Part shown: in pieces, positions 1 to 7,835 of the stretch
How the letters are laid out: each line of letters begins with the position of its first letter
How positions within the stretch are numbered: the stretch's first letter is position 1
From: Desulfotruncus alcoholivorax DSM 16058
GTDB taxonomy: Bacteria; Bacillota; Desulfotomaculia; Desulfotomaculales; Desulfallaceae
Length of the DNA stretch: 64,000 nucleotides
Reading direction: 5' to 3'
NCBI RefSeq assembly: GCF_000430885.1
Contig: NZ_KE387266.1
Coordinates: 68,797-132,796, forward strand
Made by a program: the position numbers and the translations under genes
The notes under the pieces: generated by a model
What the model saw: only the letters and a program-made list of their open reading frames with translations
Databases searched by the model: none
Told to the model about the DNA's origin: nothing

Positions 1-1
1 G

Positions 2-334
2 ATTACCGAATTGGTTAAACAAATTCAAACCGGTGTCGGTGAGGCTATGATGATGATGGATAAAGGGTTGGTTGAAGTAAACGAAGGTGTGGAAATAGCT
101 AACAGCGCCGGTGTGGCTCTGAGCAAAATTACGGCTGCCATTGATAGAAATGTTGAAACGATCAGTGATCTGGCTATGGGTGCAGAACAAATTAATGAAG
201 GTGCCCAGCAGCTTTCGGCAGCCATACAGCAAATTTCTTCCACCATTCAACAGGTATCGGGCGCAGCGCAGGACCTGGCAGGTATTTCAGTTGAACTGCA
301 AAATGCCGCTGCCAGATTTATTGTTGAAGAGTAG
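2..334 (+). CDS. Methyl-accepting chemotaxis protein, C-terminal end (5' truncated by window)
   Basis: The reading frame is open from the first bases of the window, so the start lies upstream and only about 110 C-terminal residues are visible. They form the heptad-rich, Gln/Ala/Ser-rich coiled coil that follows the signalling tip in chemoreceptors (repeats such as GAEQINEGAQQLSAAIQQI). The sequence ends in FIVEE with no CheR-binding pentapeptide and no CZB domain. The family signals to CheA/CheW in the cytoplasm. The sensor part cannot be judged from this fragment. Confidence 0.85.
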   Translation: MTELVKQIQTGVGEAMMMMDKGLVEVNEGVEIANSAGVALSKITAAIDRNVETISDLAMGAEQINEGAQQLSAAIQQISSTIQQVSGAAQDLAGISVELQNAAARFIVEE

Positions 335-380
335 CATGTAAATTTTCAGGTTAGATTGGTTTGCGCGGAGGGATGGAAAG

Positions 381-590
381 GTGTCGAATTGCCGGGATCA
401 ACTGATAGGGGAGGAAATTCTAAACGCAATAACAACTATTAAGGGTTTAATTGACTACTTGTTTAAAGATGATTACCCCGAAGAAGTCCTGGTGGTGGAC
501 TGGGAAATAGAGAAAATATGCTTCCTGGTAAGAAACCACTTCGGGCTTATATCCGCGAACTTGAACCGGCCCCAAATGAATAGGGGGTAA
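381..590 (+). CDS. Small hypothetical protein (69 aa), possibly a degenerate Spo0E-like protein
   Basis: GTG start with GGAGGG about 9 bases upstream. The protein is short, acidic and helical. Its layout (helix, short loop, PEEVL, helix) recalls Spo0E-type aspartyl-phosphate phosphatases, but the SQELD signature is replaced by DWEIE, so that match is weak and activity is doubtful. The ribosome binding site of the next gene overlaps its last codons, which suggests translational coupling with the GGDEF/HD-GYP protein that starts 5 bases later. Confidence 0.55.
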   Translation: MSNCRDQLIGEEILNAITTIKGLIDYLFKDDYPEEVLVVDWEIEKICFLVRNHFGLISANLNRPQMNRG

Positions 591-594
591 TCAA

Positions 595-2748
595 ATGATC
601 AACTCACACGCTAATAAAAAGTACCTTTTGGCCTATATTGCAATCCTTGCCGGCACACTGATCATGGCTTGCCTGGTTTTGCGCTGGTTGCTGATAGTCA
701 GCAATAATATTGGAAAAATCTCGGTGCAGGAAAATAAAGTAGCCGACATTTCTCAAATTTATGAAAATGTTTTATTGCAGTCTCACTATATCAATAACTA
801 TCTGCTTACAGGTAACCCGGAAAGCCTGCAAAGATTCAGGGAGCTGGCCAGGACCAACCTGGTGCTGGAAGACCGCCTGATCGAAGTAATCAGGGAGTCC
901 AGGAAACCGCTGGCCAGGAATGTAAGGTTATTGAATGAAAAGTATAACCGGTACTGTGAGGAGCAAGTTATCTCCAACATGCAAAAAGGAGTAAACCTGC
1001 CGGAAGAAGTAAAAGGACAGCTTTTTCTGCTGGAGGAAAATCTGCGCAACTCTGTTTATATAATCAGAGATATGCGACTGGCCGACACCGGCGAAATAAC
1101 TTCCGCGGCCCTGGCCGACAGCCGCCTGGCGGTTAAGTTGGGAATAATATTTACGCTGGTGGGACTGGTTACAGGCATTACAGCGAGTTTAATAACCTGG
1201 CGCAGGATGTTCTATGAGTATACCAATTACCGGGCCATCCTGAATACAACCAGGAACGCTGCCATTACCGTGGGGCGCAGCGGCAAAATTACCAGCTTTA
1301 ACAGGGTTGCCGAAGAAATTTTTCAAATAGACCGTTCGCTGGTGCTGGGTAAAAAATTTGAAAATGTATTCACCGGTGAACAAAGCAGGGAAACAATTAA
1401 ATTCGTACTTCCCGTCCAAGAAGTGGCTGCTTCCGGCCTGGGTAGATGTAACCAGGAATTGTTATATACTTCGTCCGACGGCTGGGAAACGGTGCTAAAC
1501 GTTGATTGCCTGCCCCTATCTCACAGAGTTCCGTCGGATGTGCTGGTAATTGCCAGGGATATCACCCACCGCAAGCTGCTTGAAGAAAAACTTTACTCCA
1601 TGACCCTCCGGGACGGCTTGACAGGGTTGTTTAATCACAGCTATATTAAGAATTCTCTCAACAATGAAATAAAAAGATGCCGGGAGCAGAATCGTTGTCT
1701 GGCCTTTATACTACTTGATATTGATAATTTTAAATATTATAACGATATGTTTGGCCACCAGTGCGGCGATAAATTGCTGTTGGAATTTTCCAAAGTATTA
1801 CTTAGCGGCACCAGAAATTCCGACATCGTGGGCAGATATGGAGGAGATGAGTTCGGCATCATTTTACCAGGCGCCAACGGCGAGCGGGCCTTGCAGGTAG
1901 GTGAAAGGTTAAAACAATTAATCGAAGAACACCCGTTTAAGAAAAAAGACCAATTGCCGGGTGGGTGCTTAACCGCCAGTATAGGGATAGCCATTTATCC
2001 GGATCACGCGGATAACGCGCAAGAACTGCTTAAACTGGCAGACGAGGCAATGTATCACGCCAAGCGCAATTCAAAAAACCAGGTGCAGTTGTATTTTTCC
2101 GCCATTCAAGAGTTTCAAAGGGAATTATCGCATTCCGACCGGGATTTAATGAAGTCATTAAACACTCTTTTAACCATAATCAACGCCAAGGACCGGTATA
2201 CCTATGCCCACTCGGAAAAGGTTGCGGAATACGCTGAAGCCATCGCCCGCAAGCTTGAACTACCCGGTGACGTCATTAAAGAAATTAAAATCGCCGCTTT
2301 TCTGCACGATATTGGTAAGCTTGAAATCCCTTGTGAAATCCTGACCAAACAGGGGACTCTCACTGAACAGGAATGGCAGTTTATTAAACAACACCCCCGC
2401 TGGGGCAGCAATATGCTCAGATCCTTTGGACAGTTTAAAAACATTATTCCCTACATCGAGCACCATCACGAGCGGTATGACGGCAAAGGCTACCCCGACG
2501 GCCTTGTAGGGGATAGCATTCCCCTGGGCGCTCAGATTATCAGCTTGGCTGACAGTTTTGACGCCATGGTTTCACAAAGGCCGTATAAAAAACATTTGAC
2601 TTTTAGAGAAGCGATTTTGGAATTGCACAAAAACAGGGGCAAACAGTTCCATCCGGTTTTAACAGGCATCTTTATTGATGTTTTAACAGGAGATTATGCT
2701 CAACGTTTTGGAGAAAACGGTCACCGGGAATTGCCGGAGTTATCTTGA
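595..2748 (+). CDS. Membrane PAS-GGDEF-HD-GYP cyclic-di-GMP enzyme
   Basis: 717 residues. Two membrane segments (about 9-31 and 179-201) bracket a roughly 145-residue helical extracytoplasmic sensor. A PAS domain follows (about 213-325), then a diguanylate cyclase domain with an intact GGDEF at 416-420. An RNSD five residues before it fits the RxxD product-inhibition site. The HD-GYP phosphodiesterase domain has HD at 571-572, HDIGKLEIP, HHERYDGKGYP (GYP at 632-634) and the later D residues. Both catalytic sites look complete, so the protein could make and degrade c-di-GMP under control of an external signal. Start: ATG with GGGGG upstream. Which activity dominates cannot be read from sequence. 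Confidence 0.93.
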   Translation: MINSHANKKYLLAYIAILAGTLIMACLVLRWLLIVSNNIGKISVQENKVADISQIYENVLLQSHYINNYLLTGNPESLQRFRELARTNLVLEDRLIEVIRESRKPLARNVRLLNEKYNRYCEEQVISNMQKGVNLPEEVKGQLFLLEENLRNSVYIIRDMRLADTGEITSAALADSRLAVKLGIIFTLVGLVTGITASLITWRRMFYEYTNYRAILNTTRNAAITVGRSGKITSFNRVAEEIFQIDRSLVLGKKFENVFTGEQSRETIKFVLPVQEVAASGLGRCNQELLYTSSDGWETVLNVDCLPLSHRVPSDVLVIARDITHRKLLEEKLYSMTLRDGLTGLFNHSYIKNSLNNEIKRCREQNRCLAFILLDIDNFKYYNDMFGHQCGDKLLLEFSKVLLSGTRNSDIVGRYGGDEFGIILPGANGERALQVGERLKQLIEEHPFKKKDQLPGGCLTASIGIAIYPDHADNAQELLKLADEAMYHAKRNSKNQVQLYFSAIQEFQRELSHSDRDLMKSLNTLLTIINAKDRYTYAHSEKVAEYAEAIARKLELPGDVIKEIKIAAFLHDIGKLEIPCEILTKQGTLTEQEWQFIKQHPRWGSNMLRSFGQFKNIIPYIEHHHERYDGKGYPDGLVGDSIPLGAQIISLADSFDAMVSQRPYKKHLTFREAILELHKNRGKQFHPVLTGIFIDVLTGDYAQRFGENGHRELPELS

Positions 2749-2822
2749 CGTCAAGACCCCGGCGATCGAACAGAGGCAGTTGCTTTACCGGTCGTTATGC
2801 TACTATATCCATAATTGATTAA

Positions 2823-2869
2823 TGAAAAAGCTGCCAATCGGGGCCGCTTTGCTTACGGCCCCGGAATTG
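2823..2869 (-). terminator. Rho-independent terminator of the 49-aa minus-strand gene
   Basis: Stem GGGGCCG (2840-2846) / CGGCCCC (2856-2862), extended by CAAT/ATTG. On the minus strand it is followed by CTTTTTC. It lies just after the stop of the small gene at 2877. It could also stop transcripts arriving from the GGDEF gene. Confidence 0.5.
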
Positions 2870-2876
2870 CCGGTTG

Positions 2877-3026
2877 CTATTTGCCCGGGTGCCGCCGGAC
2901 CGCCAGAAGGTATATTTCCTGGTTTGCCCCGCCGGCATTTATTTCTTTCTCGGCATTAATCAAACGGTTTAATTGTTCCTGCGATAAATTTGCTGCTTCC
3001 ATGCCTTTGGTATCAATATTTGCCAT
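2877..3026 (-). CDS. Small hypothetical protein (49 aa)
   Basis: ATG at 3026 with a strong AGGAGGG ribosome binding site 7 bases upstream (3040-3034). It encodes 49 residues that are Asn/Gln/Glu-rich in the first 38 (LSQEQLNRLI, EKEINAGGANQEIY) with a basic tail (AVRRHPGK). A terminator follows the stop. Family unknown. The ribosome binding site, terminator and placement between two opposite-strand units support a real single-gene transcript. The longer plus-strand frame across the same bases is its shadow. Confidence 0.6.
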   Translation of the reverse strand: MANIDTKGMEAANLSQEQLNRLINAEKEINAGGANQEIYLLAVRRHPGK

Positions 3027-3092
3027 ATCTCATCCCTCCTTTAAATTATTTTTATCCAAACCCGATTTTTTTATAGCGTTAAATAATAAATG

Positions 3093-3129
3093 TTGATATA
3101 ATATCAATGAGAACGGTTATCTTTATCAA
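3093..3129 (+). promoter_or_regulatory. Probable iron-responsive operator/promoter of feoAB
   Basis: A perfect 7-1-7 inverted repeat, TTGATATAATATCAA (3093-3107), contains a TATAAT-like -10 box. A second inverted half, GGTTATCTTTATCAA (3115-3129), carries the same TTGATA element in the opposite orientation. The size and AT-rich dyad fit a Fur- or DtxR-type metalloregulator site. The position, about 45 bases before feoA, fits iron repression. The regulator identity is inferred; a Fur-family gene lies at 9923. Confidence 0.5.
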
Positions 3130-3150
3130 TTAATGATGGGGGTGGCCTAA

Positions 3151-3432
3151 ATTACTTTAGATAAAGTAAGGCGCGGCGAACAAATTAAAATAATATCCAT
3201 AGGAGACTTTCGCATCAAGGAACAGGCCCTTCGCATGGGTATTGATGAAGGAACAATATTAACTTGTTCCGAGGTTGTACCGGCAGGGCCGGTGGTTGTA
3301 AGTAAAAACAGGCAGGAACTGGCCATTGGCAGATCGCTGGCCCGGCAGATCAATGTTGAAGTTTTGGCCCGGGCGGATGCGGCCGGATTGGCCAAGCCCT
3401 CGCTGAAAAGCGAAACTTTTGGCGAGGTTTAA
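3151..3432 (+). CDS. feoA: FeoA ferrous iron transport accessory protein (AUU start)
   Basis: An SH3-like FeoA domain of about 93 residues. The protein TLDKVRRGEQIKIISI...RMGIDEGTI...VSKNRQELAIGRSLARQI aligns over the usual FeoA length only if translation begins at ATT 3151. That codon directly follows an in-frame TAA (3148-3150) and has GGGGGTGG five bases upstream. No ATG/GTG/TTG occurs in frame before ATG 3235, which would delete the first strand. FeoA stimulates FeoB at the membrane. feoB starts 2 bases after the stop, so the two are co-transcribed. The alternatives are a start-codon mutation or a base error at 3153. Confidence 0.8.
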   Translation: MTLDKVRRGEQIKIISIGDFRIKEQALRMGIDEGTILTCSEVVPAGPVVVSKNRQELAIGRSLARQINVEVLARADAAGLAKPSLKSETFGEV

Positions 3433-3434
3433 TT

Positions 3435-5363
3435 ATGGTAAATCCAGTTTCCATAGGGGAACAAAAAAAGATTGTGCTTGTGGGCAATCCCAACGTTGGC
3501 AAGTCGGTTTATTTTCATCGAATGACAGGTCAATACGTTGATGTGTCTAATTTTCCGGGTACTACCATGGAATTTTATTGCGGTAAGCTTGGTTCCGATT
3601 TCCTGGTTGACACGCCCGGCGTGTATGGGCTGTCCGGCCATAATGAAGAAGAATCATTGGTTCGTGACGCAGTTTTAACTGCGGATATAGTTATTAACGT
3701 GGTTGACGCTGTGCACCTGGAACGTGATCTGTTTTTAACCTGTCAGCTGGTGGACACAGGGGTGCCAATGATTATAGCCCTTAACATGGTTGACGAACTT
3801 GAAGGGCGGGGCCTGGCAGTTGATACCGCCCGGCTGGAGCAATTGTTGGGTGTTCCCGTTGTTGCAACGGTGGCGGTAACCGGCCATGGTTTTGACCGGC
3901 TCAGTGAAAAGCTGGCCGGGGCCCGTCCCGGGCAGGCTGGTGAACTGGTTGGGCAATTGTCGGCGGGCTACATGGGCATACCCCGCAGTGAGGCGTTATT
4001 TATACTTGAGGGAGATTCCGAAGTGTCTTCCCGTTATGGTTTGGAGCCCGGTTTGGAAAGAGATAATATTTATAGGGCCAGGAGGAAACGGGCAGGGGAA
4101 ATTGCTGCAGCCGTATTAAAAGAAAAGCGAAAAGATTTATCTATGGCCTCCAGGATTGGTCACTGGCTGATTAATCCTTTAACGGGAATTCCCGCATTAT
4201 TTTTAACCTTATGGGTGATTTATGAACTGGTGGGTGTTTTTTTCGCCCAAACTGTGGTGGGAGTTACCGAAACAACCATAATGAAGGGACATTATGAGCC
4301 GCTGGTGCGGGCGCTGCTTAACCACGTTTTGGATTTGGATTCACCCCTGGGCTTTATTCTAACAGGTCAATTTGGCCTCCTGACCATGGCTGTGACTTAT
4401 CTGTTTGGGTTACTGCTGCCTCTGGTGGGCGGGTTTTTTTTAGTGCTTTCCATTTTGGAGGATTCGGGTTATCTGCCCAGGATTGCGACATTGATGGACC
4501 GGGTAATGAGTTATATCGGTCTCAACGGGCAGGCTATAATTCCACTGGTGCTTGGTTTTGGCTGTGTCACAATGGCGGCTATAACCACCCGCATGCTGGC
4601 ATCGGACCGGGAGCGTCGCATAGCTATCTTTTTACTTGCCCTATCTGTCCCCTGCTCGGCGCAGCTGGCTTTTGTGGCGGCGATTTTAGGATCGCTGGGG
4701 CCGGAGTACATGTTTTTATACGGGTTCTTTATCTTGAGCGTTATGGCCGGGGTGGGTACTTTAATGGACCGCCTGCTGCCCGGTTATGCCCAACCGCTTT
4801 GGTTGGACCTGCCTACGATGAGATTACCCAGGCCGGATAATATATTAAAAAAAACCTGGACCAGGACATTTAGCTTCCTTAAAGAGGCTTTCCCCATCTT
4901 CCTGGGAGGGGCACTGCTGCTAAGTTTGCTTAAGGTTACCGGGCTGATGGATGCCATTGAACGAATGATGCAGCCATTAACCACCGGCTGGCTCTACTTG
5001 CCGGGCGAAACGGCCGGGGCCTTTATCATGGGTTTTATCCGTAGGGATTTCGGCACGGCGGGCATTATGGCCATACCAATGGATCCAATGCAAAAATTTA
5101 TCGCCCTGGTAACGTTGACCCTATTTGTTCCGTGTATCGCCACAACGCTGGTTATCTTCAAGGAGAGGGGCTGGCGGGAAGGCATTGTAATTTGGTTGAC
5201 CGTACTGGCACTGGCCTTTACAATGGGTGGGCTTTTAGCCCATGTTATTTATTATGCGCAGGGAATTAAACCGGCCATGACTTTGCCGCTGACCGCGCTG
5301 TTTGTAACAACAGTGCTGGTGCTGGCAGTAATTGCGGGCCGGTGGCGGCGAGGGGTTGGTTGA
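3435..5363 (+). CDS. feoB: FeoB ferrous iron transporter
   Basis: 642 residues. The N-terminal G domain has GNPNVGKS (17-24), DTPG (59-62) and NMVD (117-120), so GTP binding is intact. A helical linker and a polytopic membrane domain follow, with two Gate regions. The first reads GFGCVTM...PCSAQLA where E. coli has FGCNVP...SCGARLA; the second ends in LFVPCIATT. The protein is shorter than E. coli FeoB (773 aa) but complete. It imports Fe(II) across the inner membrane, which suits an anaerobe. It lies in an operon with feoA, and the candidate iron operator upstream of feoA probably controls both. Confidence 0.95.
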   Translation: MVNPVSIGEQKKIVLVGNPNVGKSVYFHRMTGQYVDVSNFPGTTMEFYCGKLGSDFLVDTPGVYGLSGHNEEESLVRDAVLTADIVINVVDAVHLERDLFLTCQLVDTGVPMIIALNMVDELEGRGLAVDTARLEQLLGVPVVATVAVTGHGFDRLSEKLAGARPGQAGELVGQLSAGYMGIPRSEALFILEGDSEVSSRYGLEPGLERDNIYRARRKRAGEIAAAVLKEKRKDLSMASRIGHWLINPLTGIPALFLTLWVIYELVGVFFAQTVVGVTETTIMKGHYEPLVRALLNHVLDLDSPLGFILTGQFGLLTMAVTYLFGLLLPLVGGFFLVLSILEDSGYLPRIATLMDRVMSYIGLNGQAIIPLVLGFGCVTMAAITTRMLASDRERRIAIFLLALSVPCSAQLAFVAAILGSLGPEYMFLYGFFILSVMAGVGTLMDRLLPGYAQPLWLDLPTMRLPRPDNILKKTWTRTFSFLKEAFPIFLGGALLLSLLKVTGLMDAIERMMQPLTTGWLYLPGETAGAFIMGFIRRDFGTAGIMAIPMDPMQKFIALVTLTLFVPCIATTLVIFKERGWREGIVIWLTVLALAFTMGGLLAHVIYYAQGIKPAMTLPLTALFVTTVLVLAVIAGRWRRGVG

Positions 5364-5425
5364 TGTGATGAAATGTGATACAATTACCGTTGTTTGAGAT
5401 ATTTTTCTGGCGGGAGAAATAACAG

Positions 5426-6694
5426 TTGTTTAAGAGGACAATTTTAGTACTGTTTTTTTATCTCACGGTGGCGGTCGGGGGACCTCCGACCGCAGCTGCG
5501 GCTCCGGACAATGCCCCGGAACCGGTGGGTGAGGCGGCGATTTTGGTTGATGCAAATAACGGCCAGGTACTTTTTGATAAAAATGCGGATCGAAGGATGT
5601 ACCCTGCCAGCACCACCAAAATAATTACTGCTTTGCTGGCCCTCGAGCGGTCCAAGCCTGGTGATATGGTGGAAGTAAGCGAACGGGCGGCTCAAATCGG
5701 GGGAACGCGGGTGGGTCTTCAGCCCGGGGAAAAAGTAAGAATGGAAGACCTGTTATACATTCTCATGCTCAGTTCGGCCAATGATGCGGCCATTGCCATT
5801 GCCGAGCATGTGGGCGGATCGGTGGAGAATTTCGCCACATTAATGAATGCCAGGGCCCAAAAGGCGGGAGCGAAGGGAACCCACTTCACCAACCCGCACG
5901 GTATGCCTGACGAAAACCACTATACCACAGCACGGGATATGGCCTTGATTAGTTGCGAGGCAATGAAAAATCCCGCTTTCAGGCGGATCGTCGGAACGAC
6001 TAATTACAAAGTGGATCGTAGGAAGCACCTGTCCCCTGAATTGCAGCAAAACATTGAGCGGCTGGAACGAATCTATGGTCCGGTACAGGAAGATTTTTAT
6101 AACCATAATAAACTCATTTGGAGTAATTATTACGGTTATAAAGGGGCAAACGGCATCAAAACAGGCTATACCGTAGAGGCAGGTCAATGTATTATCGCCT
6201 CTGCAGATAGGAACGGCCGGGAACTAATTGCGGTGGTGTTGAAAAGCCAGGGTGCCAACTTGTGGTCCGATGCCGCAATGCTGCTTGATTACGGGTTTAA
6301 TAATTTTATTCCGGTGCAATTGGTCAAGCCCAGACAAATAATCACTGACGCCGCTGTGCTGCATGGTACCAAAAGAGCCGTACTGGAGACTGCAAGCGGG
6401 TTTTATTACGATTTCCCCGTAGGTGAGTTCCCTGAGGTAAACCGTAAGGTTGAATTAAAGGAAAAAATCAGTGCTCCGCTGAAAGCCGGGCAGAAACTGG
6501 CGGAACTGGTCCTTGATACCAATGGGCGGGAATTGGGCAGGGTTCAGCTGGTGAATATTTATCCTGTGCCCCGCAAGATTTCAAGTTACTGGTGGTATTG
6601 GGCTGCAGCTATAATCATAACGGCATTTTTACTGAAATTATTGACGATGCGGCGGCGTCCCGGGCGGCATTCCCGCAGTAAAAATCGTTGGTAA
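5426..6694 (+). CDS. dacF: D-alanyl-D-alanine carboxypeptidase (DacF/PBP5 type, peptidase S11)
   Basis: 422 residues from a TTG start with GGGAGA 8 bases upstream. It has an N-terminal signal peptide (about 1-26), the S11 catalytic triad motifs STTK (62-65), SAN (117-119) and KTG in NGIKTGYT (about 245), then the C-terminal beta domain. It ends in a transmembrane anchor (WYWAAAIIITAFLLKLL) and a basic tail. It trims the terminal D-Ala from peptidoglycan stem peptides outside the membrane. The DacF-like assignment (sporulation-related in Bacillus) rests on the family and genomic style only. A strong bidirectional terminator follows. Confidence 0.93.
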   Translation: MFKRTILVLFFYLTVAVGGPPTAAAAPDNAPEPVGEAAILVDANNGQVLFDKNADRRMYPASTTKIITALLALERSKPGDMVEVSERAAQIGGTRVGLQPGEKVRMEDLLYILMLSSANDAAIAIAEHVGGSVENFATLMNARAQKAGAKGTHFTNPHGMPDENHYTTARDMALISCEAMKNPAFRRIVGTTNYKVDRRKHLSPELQQNIERLERIYGPVQEDFYNHNKLIWSNYYGYKGANGIKTGYTVEAGQCIIASADRNGRELIAVVLKSQGANLWSDAAMLLDYGFNNFIPVQLVKPRQIITDAAVLHGTKRAVLETASGFYYDFPVGEFPEVNRKVELKEKISAPLKAGQKLAELVLDTNGRELGRVQLVNIYPVPRKISSYWWYWAAAIIITAFLLKLLTMRRRPGRHSRSKNRW

Positions 6695-6738
6695 AAAGCA
6701 ACTTCTTTGTGTATTTAGAACAAAGATTTTGCTTTTTT
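6694..6738. terminator. Bidirectional rho-independent terminator
   Basis: Long hairpin AAAAGCAA-ct-TCTTTGT (6694-6710) / ACAAAGA-tt-TTGCTTTT (6720-6736) with a 9-base loop. It is T-rich on the plus side and equally T-rich on the minus side. It separates the convergent carboxypeptidase and Na/Pi transporter genes and can serve both. Confidence 0.85.
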
Positions 6739-6741
6739 TAT

Positions 6742-7674
6742 TTATGATCTCAGATCAGGGACGAATAGCTTTACCAGCCTGGTAAAAAAATGAACAACCG
6801 GCAGCACGGCCAAGCTGCTGGTGATATTGAAAAAGGTGTGTGCGTTGGCCACCTGGCGCGGCAGGTTGTCTGCAGTGAAAGCAACCAGTGTTGAAAGCGG
6901 CTGAATAAAGGGCAGGAATAAGATTGCCCCCAGAAGATTTAGCAGTACGTGGGCGGCAGCAACCTGTTTTCCGGCCCGGGACCCTCCTAAGCTTGCCAGC
7001 ACGGCTGTAACGCAAGTGCCGACATTGTTGCCCAAAACCAGGGCCAGAGCCGTTGGCAGGGAAACCAGCTGTTGTTCTGATAGAAGCATAACTATGCCGG
7101 TGGCCGCAGCGCTGCTATGCAGTAAGGCTGTTACCAGCGTCCCTGCCAGCACTGCGCGTAAGGGGCTGCCATGAAGGGTTAATAGAATTTCTCTCAACCA
7201 GGGTGCTTCTTTAAGCGGGGCAAGGGCTGTGGCCATTAGCCATAAGCCGCAAAAAACCAGCCCAAAACCGAAAAGAGATTGCCCCAATTGACCGGCAGTG
7301 CGATTTTGTCCTATCACCCGGAGTGTTGCTCCCACTGCCACCGCTGGTAACGCCAGCTTGAATAAGTCGAATGATATCACCTGCACAGTTACGCAGGTTC
7401 CCACATTAGCCCCAAGGATAATTCCTACGGCTTGGTCCAGGCTGAGCAGGCCGGCATTAATGAAGCCGATGGTAAGAACTGATATGGCTGTGCTGCTCTG
7501 TGCCAGCATGGTGAGAATCGTGCCGGTGATGGAAGCAGCTGCAGGAGTGCTCGTTAAATTTGATAGCACCCGCCTCATTTTTTCCCTGGACATCTTTTCG
7601 AGTCCGGACTTCATTATTTGCATACCTCGCAGAAGCAGGTAAAGACCGGTCAAGGCCCCTGCAATTATCAACAA
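6742..7674 (-). CDS. Na/Pi cotransporter family protein (NptA-like)
   Basis: About 310 residues with two inverted PF02690 repeats. The first carries AQSSTA and GANVGTCVT, the second LLHSSAAATG and GNNVGTCVT; these paired QSS and GxNxGT elements are the family hallmark. The C-terminal PhoU-like domain found in longer members is absent. It is a multi-span inner-membrane protein, predicted to carry phosphate with sodium. I chose TTG 7674 because GGGAGGG lies 6 bases upstream and the family begins at this hydrophobic segment. An upstream TTG at 7752 has no ribosome binding site and would add 26 hydrophilic residues. Confidence 0.85.
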   Translation of the reverse strand: MLIIAGALTGLYLLLRGMQIMKSGLEKMSREKMRRVLSNLTSTPAAASITGTILTMLAQSSTAISVLTIGFINAGLLSLDQAVGIILGANVGTCVTVQVISFDLFKLALPAVAVGATLRVIGQNRTAGQLGQSLFGFGLVFCGLWLMATALAPLKEAPWLREILLTLHGSPLRAVLAGTLVTALLHSSAAATGIVMLLSEQQLVSLPTALALVLGNNVGTCVTAVLASLGGSRAGKQVAAAHVLLNLLGAILFLPFIQPLSTLVAFTADNLPRQVANAHTFFNITSSLAVLPVVHFFTRLVKLFVPDLRS

Positions 7675-7835
7675 AACAGTCCCTCCCGGCGCCAAGTATT
7701 TATTACTGTTTATGGTTGGCTGCCCTTTGATATGCGGGAAATAGTTTAACAATTTTTTAATTTTATGGACATAATTTTTTAATTAATGGACTATATCCTT
7801 AAAATAACAATCGGGGTTGTAGGAGGGTAAATCTG

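Noticed and set aside
2815-3096. 93-codon plus-strand frame
   Set aside because: No ribosome binding site, Cys/Phe/Arg-rich shadow composition, and it runs through a terminator and over the better supported minus-strand 49-aa gene.
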